This document shows, in pieces, positions 1 through 7,788 of a stretch of DNA of 11,125 bases. The notes beneath the pieces were generated by a model. That model had not been told where the DNA came from and searched no databases. It saw only the letters and a program-made list of their open reading frames with translations. The number at the start of each line of letters is the position of its first letter. Position 1 is the stretch's first letter. The position numbers and the translations under genes were made by a program. The DNA is from Cephalothrix spiralis. Its lineage: Eukaryota > Nemertea > Palaeonemertea > Archinemertea > Cephalotrichidae. Where the stretch lies: positions 1 through 11,125 of the forward strand of contig JAUCNG010380925.1 in assembly GCA_032353305.1 (NCBI GenBank), read 5' to 3'.

Positions 1-400
1 AGGAGGAGATAGATTTGGCCCTAAGGACCAAAAAAATGCCCAAAAATGAGGATTTTAGCCCATTACGCCGGCCCAAATGCTCCGATCGAAAAACGGTTTA
101 AAATAGTTCCTTATAATGGGCTCGGATACATGTAAAAAAATTTTCAAGCAAATAGATTAATGCTAACTACCAAAACGAGGCGTGACATCCATCCACACAG
201 ACATCCATCCATCCAACGCGCGATAGCATAAGCTCACATTTGGTACTTCGTACCAAGTGAGCTAAAAACGTAGAAGAAACAGGGAAGCAGAATCTCAACA
301 GAGGCATGACTACACAAGAAGTTCCTCATCAGCTACCTTCACATCCAGACAACGCGCGATAGCATAAGCTCCCACCAAGTGAGCTAATAAATGAACCGTG
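1..400. repeat. Dispersed-repeat fragments with 22-bp direct repeat and hairpin
   Basis: No gene is visible here. A 22-bp word (starts CAACGCGCGATAGC) occurs at 214-235 and again, identical, at 350-371. Each copy is followed by ACCAAGTGAGCTAA (252-265 and 374-387). In the first copy the sequence between forms a hairpin: AGCTCAC (231-237) pairs with GTGAGCT (257-263), and TTGGTAC (240-246) pairs with GTACCAA (250-256) around a 3-nt loop. The second copy has lost most of the hairpin. A short CATC run (about 201-214) precedes the first copy. Two copies in one orientation, each after a CATCC-type stretch, look like tails of a dispersed transposable element. The family cannot be named from this sequence. 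Confidence 0.55.
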
Positions 401-488
401 TAATTAACGATGCCGAAGAATGTTACAGCTCTCTACTATACATAATTTTAGCAAAATATTTAATCCAAATGGTCTAATTAGCCCTTTT

Positions 489-511
489 TGATCACGATAG
501 ACTAGTGATCA
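489..511. repeat. Short inverted repeat TGATCAC/GTGATCA
   Basis: TGATCAC at 489-495 is answered by GTGATCA at 505-511 across a 9-bp spacer. The right arm is part of CTAGTGATCA (502-511), a 10-base word that recurs at 2499-2508 and, in reverse complement, at 2503-2512 and 8193-8202. The rest of 400-660 shows no coding region and no other clear structure. Confidence 0.4.
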
Positions 512-659
512 CAGTCCCTATTTAGGCAACTGAAGGTTACCTATAGACTGGAATCCTTGCCCTATTACGGCTATAGATACGGCCTTTTAAAGGTTTACCT
601 ACTTGTAGATTCTTGTCTTTCTTGTCATCCCGCACGGTTCGCCTAAACGTTTTCAATTT

Positions 660-1330
660 TTTTTAAAAATGATGTAGCCTAATAGATAAGCCAATCTCAA
701 AATTAAAGCTCTCGGCGTATAGTATAGGAGTATCGTATAATTTTAAATACATTAGTTGTACTGACTCTTTTGACAATTGGATGAAAAAAGGGAGGGGTTT
801 GCAAAAAAAAGTTTTTTGCCCCCAAATACCAAGGGGATGATGAAAAAATGTACCCTCAGTAGGGAGGGGGGATAACACGTATGCCGTAAAATAAGCAAAA
901 ATTGAGTTGAGGTACCCACCTACCCCCCATAAAATGAAAAAAGGCATTTTTGCCCCACCCCCTTTTGCCATTTTTTTCAATTGAACCAATTTTTCCATCA
1001 ATATTTTGACCACCACTTTTGCAAGCGGTTCAATTTTTTTTCAAAATTTTCTAAGGCCAAGATTTTTTCAGCACAACGCGTAAAATTTTTCCTGTGAATT
1101 TTCACCACCCACCCAATTTTTTGCCATTTTACTACTAAATTTGATTTAAGCTTATATAAGTAATAATAAAGGTAAAAAAACATGATTATATATATGGAGG
1201 AAGCAACTTGTTGTACTGGTGGGCACCTTAAAATGGTAAAAAAAACTATAAATTGGCAAAAAAACTTAAAGAGGTACCCACCCACCCCAGGATACGTGTA
1301 TGACAACTTTTACATGACCCCCTGCCCCAG
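660..1330. repeat. C-rich/T-rich repetitive region, no gene
   Basis: The stretch alternates runs of A or T with runs of C or G. An 18-bp word, GAGGTACCCACC followed by YACCCC, occurs at 909-926 and 1271-1288, 362 bp apart and in the same orientation. A 12-bp core of it recurs inverted at 10751-10763. Two minus-strand open frames cross this region (663-1016 and 998-1306), but they translate to biased Phe/Leu/Lys-rich sequence. Their only shared motif (GVGGYL) is the translation of the repeat word itself, so I do not call them genes. It is most likely a degraded dispersed repeat. Confidence 0.5.
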
Positions 1331-2172
1331 TTGATTTTTTTAAAATCTAGTCGCCCTTTAAGATCTTCATTTACCCCTTAACAAAGTGTTGCTGTAAAGT
1401 CGTTATGATTTTTTAAGTATTGCTAAGAGAACTTTAATTTTCGTTTTTTCTGTGCCAACTCTCACATTATCCAGCATGATTTGATATTTTAATTCAACAA
1501 TAAGAATATGCCCATTCAAGTTATTTTTTACATTCGATTCTTTGATGACAATAACAATACAAATTGAAAAGACTTCAAAACCGGTCCGCCAGGGTCCGCG
1601 GTAGTCTGATTAAAACTTTTTTACCAATTCAGATTCAGGCCGAACATTTTGTAAACAACCTCTATTTTATTCTTTGTGCCAACAGACTTCGTTTGTGTCC
1701 ATAAACCATGTACATGTAAACTGATACAGCCAACAAAATCATTTTTAGGATAAAATCTTTTCAAGAACCGGATATATATAATTTTAGGTTTGTTTTGTAT
1801 GACTGCATTAGATAAATGTCTTATATAAATGACTTTTAGACGGAAATCCTAATGACTGGCTCAAAACCGGGCCGAATGACAAGGAACCCGTCATTTAAAC
1901 ATTATGCCCGTGCAAGAAAATCTAATTAGATTAAAATATGCCTATATGATAGACATATGCAAACTTGGTCAAGTAACTTAAAAGCAACTTTTTAGGGTTT
2001 TTTGTCGCTTATATGAGCCTTTGGGAACTCCACTTTATTTTAGTTTAGTTGACAATAAACTAGAAGGCATACAAATGAAAACAAAACCCTAGTCAACTTT
2101 TCAGTAAATTTTCAGTGAATTTATCATCCTTAAAGGATAAAAAGACTTCATCTTGAGAACATATACAAGTGT
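1331..2172. other. Intergenic DNA without a recognisable gene
   Basis: No long open frame is present on either strand. Small structures only: a hairpin AATGAC/GTCATT with a 9-nt loop at 1875-1895, a 14-bp perfect palindrome at 1919-1932 (centre CTAATTAG), a repeated CAAAACCGG(T/G)CCG word near 1576 and 1862, and a weak inverted similarity around TAGGGTTTT (about 1980-2003 against 2078-2103). None has an assignable function. Confidence 0.5.
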
Positions 2173-2515
2173 TATACAGCGTGTCCCAATATTATTTGAA
2201 AAAACAGCCAGATGTCGTGATATTGTGACTTGATTATGAATATTTTAATATTTACAAAAAAATATTTTGGTGAGTAGTAAATTGAATAAAGAAGTTTTAA
2301 AAAATTAACAAGTTATAAAAAAATCGCAAAATTGTTTTTTTTCTTGAAACAGGAGTATGTAGGACGTTGACTTTAATGAAATTTACTGCCTACTGGGGAA
2401 ATTGAATTTTGTAGTTCTTTGGGGAAGTTAATGTAGCTCAGTTGTTCGACAGATTTGCACTTAATTTATTTTATTTGAAAGAGAAAACCATGTTCTCTCT
2501 AGTGATCACTAGCTC

Positions 2516-3446
2516 ACGGTGTCCCTGAATACGCCGACCGATATTTTTGCACACATCGATGAAGAAGCATATTTTAAAAAAAATAGGTGAATAGAAAATC
2601 CTCCGATGGCAAACTTTCGTATTTTTGACATTATTTTATGTTTAAAAAATATGAAAAATACGTTTCAGTAAAAACTAGCTGCAATACTTGTAATAAGCAG
2701 GGAATGCTAGGAATGCATTTCAGGAAAACAAAAAAAAAACTGTGCACAAACTATACTAAAAATAGATTTTAACATTTTTTGACATTTTTCTTCTAAATTT
2801 TTTTTATTACGACTAAGCTACATTAAAAAGCAGGGATGCTAGATCTTTCAGAAAATTAAAAAATTCTGTAGGCAAATATAGTTAAAAATAGATTTTTTCG
2901 AATTTTTGACATTATTAAATTTAAGAAAATACGAAAAATACTTAAAGTCAAAAAATCTACACCAATTCATTAAAACTGGGGGTGTTTCAGACAAAAAAAA
3001 TTTCAGCTTTTGCAATTTTTTTTTGAAAAGATCTTTCTAAAGTCAAAATAATTTTTATTTAACCCGAAATAAATTATTTTTATTCCCCTTACATTATTCT
3101 AGCCAGTTTTAATGAATTGGTGAAGATATATTTTTTTAAATATAATAATGTCAAAAATTCGAAAAAAAATCTAATTTTAGCAAAATTTGCCTACAGAATT
3201 TTTTTATTTTTCTGAAACGCATTCCTAGCATTCCCTGCTTAAATTGTAGCCAGTCGTAATAAAAAAGGACACCTTTTTTACATTAAGTATTTTTTGTATT
3301 TTTTAGATGAAGAAAAAAATGTCAAAAAGGTGAAAATCTATTTTTAGCGAAGTTTGACCATTTCACCTGGAATGCATTCCTAATATGCTTCTTCATCGAT
3401 GTCTGCAAAAATTCCATAAAACTTGTCCCCCATTCAGGGACACCGT
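2516..3446. mobile_element. Foldback-type MITE nested inside the outer MITE
   Basis: The ends ACGGTGTCCCTGAAT (2516-2530) and ATTCAGGGACACCGT (3432-3446) are perfect 15-bp inverted repeats. Further exact pairings show a long imperfect foldback: 2555-2573 with 3382-3400 (19 bp), 2697-2716 with 3219-3238 (20 bp), and 2960-2979 with 3103-3122 (20 bp), leaving a central loop of about 120 nt. The left arm carries two tandem diverged units (GCAGGGAATGCTAG at 2697, GCAGGGATGCTAG at about 2830) where the right arm carries one, so the arms are unequal by about 135-150 bp. There is no coding capacity. The right flank reads GTATAG, compatible with a TA target; the left flank (CTC) does not match, so the duplication is eroded. 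Confidence 0.8.
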
Positions 3447-3448
3447 AT

Positions 3449-3467
3449 AGCAGTAGCAGTAGCAGCG
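3449..3467. repeat. Short CAG/TAG-type microsatellite
   Basis: TAGCAGTAGCAGTAGCAGC is a short trinucleotide-like array directly abutting the right end of the inner MITE, inside the right remnant of the outer MITE. Confidence 0.5.
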
Positions 3468-3496
3468 ATATGGTAAATCATAAGTATGTCTCAATA

Positions 3497-3504
3497 TGAC
3501 GTCA
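3497..3504. promoter_or_regulatory. CRE-like palindrome TGACGTCA
   Basis: A perfect TGACGTCA lies in the right arm of the outer MITE, 118 bp before the kinase start codon. This is the full consensus bound by CREB/ATF-family bZIP factors. The corresponding place in the left arm reads TGTCGTGA, so only the gene-proximal arm has the intact site. Use as a promoter element is inference. No convincing TATA box or transcription start can be fixed: TATTTATA at 3584-3591 is close to the ATG, and the following AG at 3591-3592 could instead be a splice acceptor. Confidence 0.3.
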
Positions 3505-3605
3505 TCTGGTTCTTTTCCATAATAGGGACACGCTGTATACTGTGATCTATAGCTATAACTATTAACTTCATACAGTTACATCATATTTATAGGAAAACAT
3601 ATTTC

Positions 3606-3674
3606 ATGGAATTGATGTTAATATGGCTGATTTTCAAAAAATGTCTGTTTTGGACCGAAATACCCAATTATTGA
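3606..3674 (+). promoter_or_regulatory. Possible overlapping upstream reading frame
   Basis: Two ATGs (3606 and 3615) lie just before the kinase start, in a different frame from it. Both read to the same TGA at 3672-3674, which is inside the kinase coding region. If the mRNA begins upstream of 3606, this 22-codon frame would overlap the main start and could reduce its use. The main ATG at 3623 has A at -3 and G at +4, a favourable initiation context, while 3606 has T at -3. This matters only if the transcript includes 3606. Confidence 0.3.
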
Positions 3675-6580
3675 ATTTCTGCCGTCTTGGAAATTTGGGT
3701 TATGTGAAATTGTTGATTGAGAATCATGCTAACATATATACCGAGAATAGATTTGGTGAGACGCCATTGTTTATCAGTTCACAAGAAGGCCATCTTGACA
3801 TCGTTAAACTTCTGATTAAGAAAAATGCTGATGTAAATAAAGCTTGCGATACTGGTGAAACGCCTTTGTATATCAGTACACAAGAAGGCCATATTGACAT
3901 TGTTAAAATCCTGATTGAGAAAAATGTTGATGTTAATCAAACTCGTGTTCGTGGTGAGACGCCTTTGTATATCAGTTCACAAGAAGGCCATCTTGATATT
4001 GTTAAATTTCTCACTGAGAAAAATGCTGATGTTAATCAAGCACGTGATGATGATGCGACGCCATTATATGTCAGTTCAAAAAATGGCCATCTTGACATTG
4101 TCAAAATTCTAATAGAGAAAAATGCTGATGTTAATCAAGCTAGTGTTACTGGTTCGACGCCATTATATGTCAGTTCAAAAAATGGCCATCTTGACATTGT
4201 CAAAATTCTAATTGAGAAAAATGCTGATGTTAATCAAGCTAGTGTTACTGGTTTGACGCCATTACATATCAGTTCAGAAAATGGCCATCTTGACATTGTT
4301 AAAATGCTGGTGGAGAACAATGCTGACGTAGATCAAGCACGTGATAATGGTGAGACGCCATTGTACAATAGTTCATATAATGGCCATCTTGACATTGTTA
4401 AATTTCTGATTGAGAAAAATGCTGATGTAAATATAGCTTGTGGTACTGGTGAGACACCATTATTTATCAGTTCACAAAAAGGCCGTCTTGACTTAATCAA
4501 AATGTTAATAAAAAATAAAGCAAATGTTAACCAAGCTAGATACGATGGAGCAACCCCATTATATGTTTCAGCTGAATTGAAGCATATTGCTATTGTCAAA
4601 ATTCTAATCGATAATGGTGCTGATGTGAATCAATATTGCTTTGATGGAACAGTTACTGCGTTGTCAATTGGCTCCGAAAGGGGGCATATTGATGTTGTCA
4701 AGTGTCTTGTTGATAATTATGCTGACATACACAAAGCTGTTAAGAGAGGTTACACCTCTCTTATGTATGCTGCACTTAACGGACATCTTCACATAGTAAA
4801 GCTTCTTGTTGGAAGGGGTGCTAAAGTTAACGCTGTTGACAATGAGGGTGTGAATTCCCTCATGTATGCTTCTTGTGGAGGTCATTTACTTATTGTAAAA
4901 TATCTCACACAGAATGGCATTGATATCAAGCACCACAGTTACAGAGGATTGACAGCAATACAGTATGCTTCTAATTTTGGACATCAGTCAATTATTGAAT
5001 ATCTTTTAAGGCTATCGGTACAGCAGAATGATCTTGAATTGCTGCACACTAGTTTACGAAAGGGAAACGTTACTCTGTTAAAACATGTGATGTCTCTGCA
5101 ATTTGGGCTTACAATTGATTCCTCACTGCGTCATGTATATCCTGATTGCGAAGTCAGTGACGAATTTCAAAAGTTTAAAGGCATTCTAAAGTGTCAAATA
5201 GACAACATGAAAACTTGCAAGAAGTTAATAGAACGCGGTATAGGGCTTGATTGGGAAAATTTAGTGAAGGAATCCGATGAAATAATTAATTATTTGACAT
5301 ATTTATACAAGGAATCAAAGGATGTGTTTAGTATTGTTTCTTCAGAAAGCTTCAAGATGCGCAAAATATTTTCAATATTTAGTTTGGAAATATCAGATTT
5401 TGTGATATCGAATGAGCATTTCACCAACATCCTGGCTGTGAAAATCACTGACAAAATAATTGGAAAAGGTAGTTTTGGAAGAGTTAAAATTGGCGTACAT
5501 GCGGTAACTAAAGTAGAGTATGCTGTCAAGTGCATAGATTTATTGAAATCAGATTTAAAAGTGTCGTTCATTGTTAAGGAAACGGAGAACATCATGAAGT
5601 TACAGCATGATAATGTTAATGACTTTTATGGACACAAGCTTTCTCACGAGAACGGAACTCCATTCCTCTATATGATAACTGGTTTGTGTCGTGAGGATTT
5701 GCATAAGCACTTTATCGTATACGGAAAAGAGGGTGATAGAAATCCGGGATGTGCTCAAAATTTTGATAGTAGTTTGCAGTATTTCTTGAATGTTTCTCTT
5801 CAAATCTTCAATGGCCTTGCTTTCATTCATTCAATGAAGTTCGTTCACAAAGACATCAAACTGCACAACATTTTCATTAGCTTTGATTACAGGGTGAAAA
5901 TTGGGGACTTTGGTTTATCTGATCAGTTGGAGGATGGCGTAGAAGTTACAACGAAAATCAATGGTACCCCGATTTATTTACCACCGGAAGTACACCAGTC
6001 TAAAAGACTTTATTCAGCCGCAACGGATATTTTTGCTTCAGGCCTGGTCCTTTTTGAGCTTTGGCAGGGAGAGTTGTACTACAAAACTGAACCTTTTTTA
6101 AATTTAGATAAGAAGGGTATTATTGAAAACCTCAAAAGCGGGATTAGGCCTAGATTTCAAGATAACCAGACCGCTGATGATATAAAAGCTGTTATTATAA
6201 ATTGCTGGCAAGGTGATCATTTGAATAGACCAACTTCTCAGGCTGTTTGTGATGACTTATGGAAAATGTTCCAGTATCGAGTTGGCGATCGTAAACCAGA
6301 AATTGGCAAGATCATACAATTCAAGCCAGATTCATCTCAGGGACAGAAAATGAAGTTGGAAGGTTCTAGATTCGAATACGATGATCTTTTGATGACTCAT
6401 TTTAGTCAAATGAAGTCTCCGTGCATGGGAAGTGGAGAACCACCACTACCAATAAGTGACTTCCTCTCCCAAACAGCATCTAGTGGAATCCTATCTTCAC
6501 GGACGAATTTTGGCAGTAAGCGGAAATCAAACACAAGTCTTGGAGAAGGGAGCAACACCAAGAAACAACGCCGGGAATAG
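3623..6580 (+). CDS. Ankyrin-repeat serine/threonine-type protein kinase
   Basis: The 985-residue protein has ankyrin repeats first and kinase last. A degenerate repeat (about 11-44) precedes 13 repeats of 33 residues (45-about 470; one of 34 at 342-375) with TPL...GHLDIVK.L...AD.N signatures. Residues 471-607 are a linker with no domain I recognise. The kinase (about 608-885) is complete: GKGSFG loop 614-619, Lys636 in AVK, likely helix-C Glu653, HKD 742-744 with Asn749, DFG 762-764, PPE 787-789, Asp802 and Arg869, so it should be active. HKDIK and the absence of tyrosine-kinase signatures favour Ser/Thr specificity. The tail is Ser-rich and ends in KRK (966-968), 11 residues, then KKQRR (980-984), a bipartite nuclear-signal pattern. 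The domain order recalls TNNI3K and ILK, not RIPK4/ANKK1 (kinase first), but orthology is unproven. The start at 3623 has a good initiation context and precedes the first repeat. No intron is needed, which is unusual for an animal gene this long. The partner and substrate are unknown. Confidence 0.93.
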   Translation: MADFQKMSVLDRNTQLLNFCRLGNLGYVKLLIENHANIYTENRFGETPLFISSQEGHLDIVKLLIKKNADVNKACDTGETPLYISTQEGHIDIVKILIEKNVDVNQTRVRGETPLYISSQEGHLDIVKFLTEKNADVNQARDDDATPLYVSSKNGHLDIVKILIEKNADVNQASVTGSTPLYVSSKNGHLDIVKILIEKNADVNQASVTGLTPLHISSENGHLDIVKMLVENNADVDQARDNGETPLYNSSYNGHLDIVKFLIEKNADVNIACGTGETPLFISSQKGRLDLIKMLIKNKANVNQARYDGATPLYVSAELKHIAIVKILIDNGADVNQYCFDGTVTALSIGSERGHIDVVKCLVDNYADIHKAVKRGYTSLMYAALNGHLHIVKLLVGRGAKVNAVDNEGVNSLMYASCGGHLLIVKYLTQNGIDIKHHSYRGLTAIQYASNFGHQSIIEYLLRLSVQQNDLELLHTSLRKGNVTLLKHVMSLQFGLTIDSSLRHVYPDCEVSDEFQKFKGILKCQIDNMKTCKKLIERGIGLDWENLVKESDEIINYLTYLYKESKDVFSIVSSESFKMRKIFSIFSLEISDFVISNEHFTNILAVKITDKIIGKGSFGRVKIGVHAVTKVEYAVKCIDLLKSDLKVSFIVKETENIMKLQHDNVNDFYGHKLSHENGTPFLYMITGLCREDLHKHFIVYGKEGDRNPGCAQNFDSSLQYFLNVSLQIFNGLAFIHSMKFVHKDIKLHNIFISFDYRVKIGDFGLSDQLEDGVEVTTKINGTPIYLPPEVHQSKRLYSAATDIFASGLVLFELWQGELYYKTEPFLNLDKKGIIENLKSGIRPRFQDNQTADDIKAVIINCWQGDHLNRPTSQAVCDDLWKMFQYRVGDRKPEIGKIIQFKPDSSQGQKMKLEGSRFEYDDLLMTHFSQMKSPCMGSGEPPLPISDFLSQTASSGILSSRTNFGSKRKSNTSLGEGSNTKKQRRE
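3755..4546 (+). repeat. Tandem 99-bp ankyrin-coding repeats (eight units)
   Basis: Eight in-phase 99-bp units, each coding one ankyrin repeat (residues 45-308), are strongly alike at nucleotide level, including synonymous positions. Units 4 and 5 (4052-4150 and 4151-4249) differ at only three of 99 bases. From 4547 on, the ankyrin repeats are conserved in protein but clearly diverged in DNA. This gradient points to recent unit duplication or gene conversion in the N-terminal block, with an older C-terminal block. Repeat number may vary between alleles. Confidence 0.85.
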
Positions 6581-6660
6581 GAGTTTAAATTAATTATATA
6601 CACGTATATCATCGAAGCCTTGAAATTGCAACACATTGAAAATATATACAGTGTATTCAA

Positions 6661-6812
6661 ATGAAAAAGAACCGTCTAGATTAGCATATGATGATTTGAC
6701 TATACTTATGGATGCGAGAAATGTAAAAACATTTGGCGCAAATCCGTGCTACATTGATTCAGCCTATAAATCTAATTTGAAATCGAAAGTGTTCAATTTT
6801 CCAATGCTCTAA
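6661..6812 (+). other. Possible echo of the kinase tail in the 3' flank
   Basis: Just after the stop codon, 6661-6700 resembles 6350-6390 of the coding region, with the best match around TCTAGATT.G.ATA.GATGAT. Read in the frame starting at 6669 it gives EPSRLAYDDL, against EGSRFEYDDL in the kinase tail, and stays open to TAA at 6810-6812, about 47 codons. No start or splice site is evident. It could be a remnant of a duplicated 3' end, an alternative terminal exon, or chance. The match is short, so confidence is low. Confidence 0.25.
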
Positions 6813-6846
6813 AATGAGAACAATGGAACACTTTCAAAGGATTTCA
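6778..6846 (+). other. Hairpin in the 3' flank of the kinase gene
   Basis: GAAAGTGTTC (6785-6794) is the exact complement of GAACACTTTC (6826-6835). Outside it TGAAATC (6778-6784) pairs with GATTTCA (6840-6846) across a 4-nt bulge. If transcribed, this gives a 17-bp stem with a loop of about 31 nt in the probable 3' untranslated region. No canonical AATAAA occurs in 6581-7000; the variants AATATA (about 6642) and TATAAA (about 6765) are the nearest candidates, so the mRNA end cannot be placed. Confidence 0.45.
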
Positions 6847-7063
6847 ATTTTTAAAGACTGTATAAGAGTGTTTCTTTGTCCATATGAGAAATTTGACTAG
6901 AATGTTTGTCTCTATAATGTACATAACTGTATAGAAACCCACTACCGTATAGATAGATTAGACTTAAAGATTTTCTCAAAATACAAGTAACCATATCTGA
7001 CCTGAGGCCAAGTTGGCCTTACAATACTACACTTACTTTACAATTATTATAATGGATATATAC

Positions 7064-7176
7064 AATTTATATATTGGATACTTATGAATTGAAGTTTAAA
7101 GAAACTCTTTTATATTGGATTTATATATACAATTGGATAAAATTTATATAATGGATATTTATCAATTGGAGTTTAA
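7064..7176. repeat. Diverged tandem duplication, 77-bp period
   Basis: AATTTATATATTGGATAC (from 7064, running to GAAGTTTAAA at 7100) is repeated as AATTTATATAATGGATAT (from 7141, running to GGAGTTTAA at 7176). It lies in the AT-rich block before the first donor of cassette copy 1. Copy 2 has only one comparable block, so the duplication looks specific to copy 1. Confidence 0.5.
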
Positions 7177-7522
7177 TACCATTTTTCAATAATGTGTAAG
7201 TATCTTAATAGGATATATCTATTGTTTTTAACTATCTCTTTAAATAACTTTTCATTTTTTTCACCCAACATTGTTTATTGCTGATTTATTCAGGGTTTCG
7301 GCATTTTCTAATCATCCACCATTTTTGGTGAACGCACTGCATAAAAATTCTAAAGGAATTTGAAGTAATTTAGAATTAGATAATGGAAAATTCTCAGGCG
7401 TTAATAATAGTAAAAAAACAAACAATTTCCTTGATATTGATGTCATTTAGCGCGTGTATATGTCATACAAAATAGAACAGTGTAGGCCTATGAGCTAAAT
7501 AGTTTGCCGACTGGTGTAAGGT

Positions 7523-7788
7523 TAGGCCTTTTTTTATTACTTGGTTTACGGACACCACCGGTGAATATTTCCGAAAAATGAAGAAGAAAAAAATAAAAAA
7601 ATATTTTTTTTTATCTCCGGCGACGGACATTTTCAGAAACTAATATAATTTTTTTTACCGCCGACGGAATTTTCAGACGTCGAATGAAGAAAAAAATCGG
7701 AAAAATGGAAATAATAATTTTGTTACCGCCGCCTGCGGGATTTTTTAAAAAGTTTGTCCGTAAACCAAGTAATTAAAAAAAAGGCCTA
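7523..7788. mobile_element. 266-bp MITE with TAGGCCT ends
   Basis: The left end 7523-7554 and the reverse complement of 7755-7788 agree over about 32 bp with two 1-bp gaps: both read TAGGCCT, a T run, then ATTACTTGGTTTACGGACA. TA at each tip fits a TA target duplication. Inside, CCGGCGACGG (7617) and CCGCCGACGG (7658), each followed by A/CATTTTCAG, form a short direct repeat, and CG-rich patches alternate with A/T runs. There is no coding capacity. It sits in the intron-like interval 7196-7996 of copy 1 and is absent from the matching interval 9830-10600, so it inserted after the duplication or was lost from copy 2. Confidence 0.85.

Larger units (their letters stand above)
2173..3539. mobile_element. 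Mariner/Tc1-like MITE (outer element, interrupted)
   Basis: The 15-bp end TATACAGCGTGTCCC at 2173-2187 is the exact reverse complement of GGGACACGCTGTATA at 3525-3539. The inverted similarity continues inward for about 70 bp: CCAGATG and ATATTGNGAC words match in the left arm at 2206-2230 and inverted in the right arm at 3488-3509. If the outermost TA on each side is the target-site duplication, the element proper is 2175-3537. TA duplication and a CAG...GTGTCCC end are typical of Tc1/mariner-type non-autonomous elements. No transposase frame is present. Without the nested element at 2516-3446 it would be about 430 bp. It ends 83 bp before the kinase gene's start codon. Confidence 0.8.

Noticed and set aside
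201-390. CRISPR-like spaced repeat
   Set aside because: There are only two copies of the 22-bp word, in a eukaryotic context and with unrelated structure around them. It is better explained as a dispersed repeat.
663-1306. Two minus-strand open frames (117 and 102 codons)
   Set aside because: They translate low-complexity T/A and C/G runs. Their only common motif derives from a duplicated DNA word, and neither has recognisable domain or splice structure.
2431-2461. Functional tRNA gene
   Set aside because: An A-box-like core is present, but there is no anticodon stem, T-arm, B box or acceptor stem.
2173-3539. Transposase gene within the nested elements
   Set aside because: The interval is saturated with stops on both strands, so both elements are non-autonomous.
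3915-4112. Plus-strand 65-codon frame inside the ankyrin array
   Set aside because: It is an out-of-frame reading of the 99-bp repeats and shows the same periodicity as the real gene.
4333-5830. Minus-strand frames of 73-101 codons opposite the kinase gene
   Set aside because: They are antisense shadows of a strongly supported coding sequence and have no motifs of their own.
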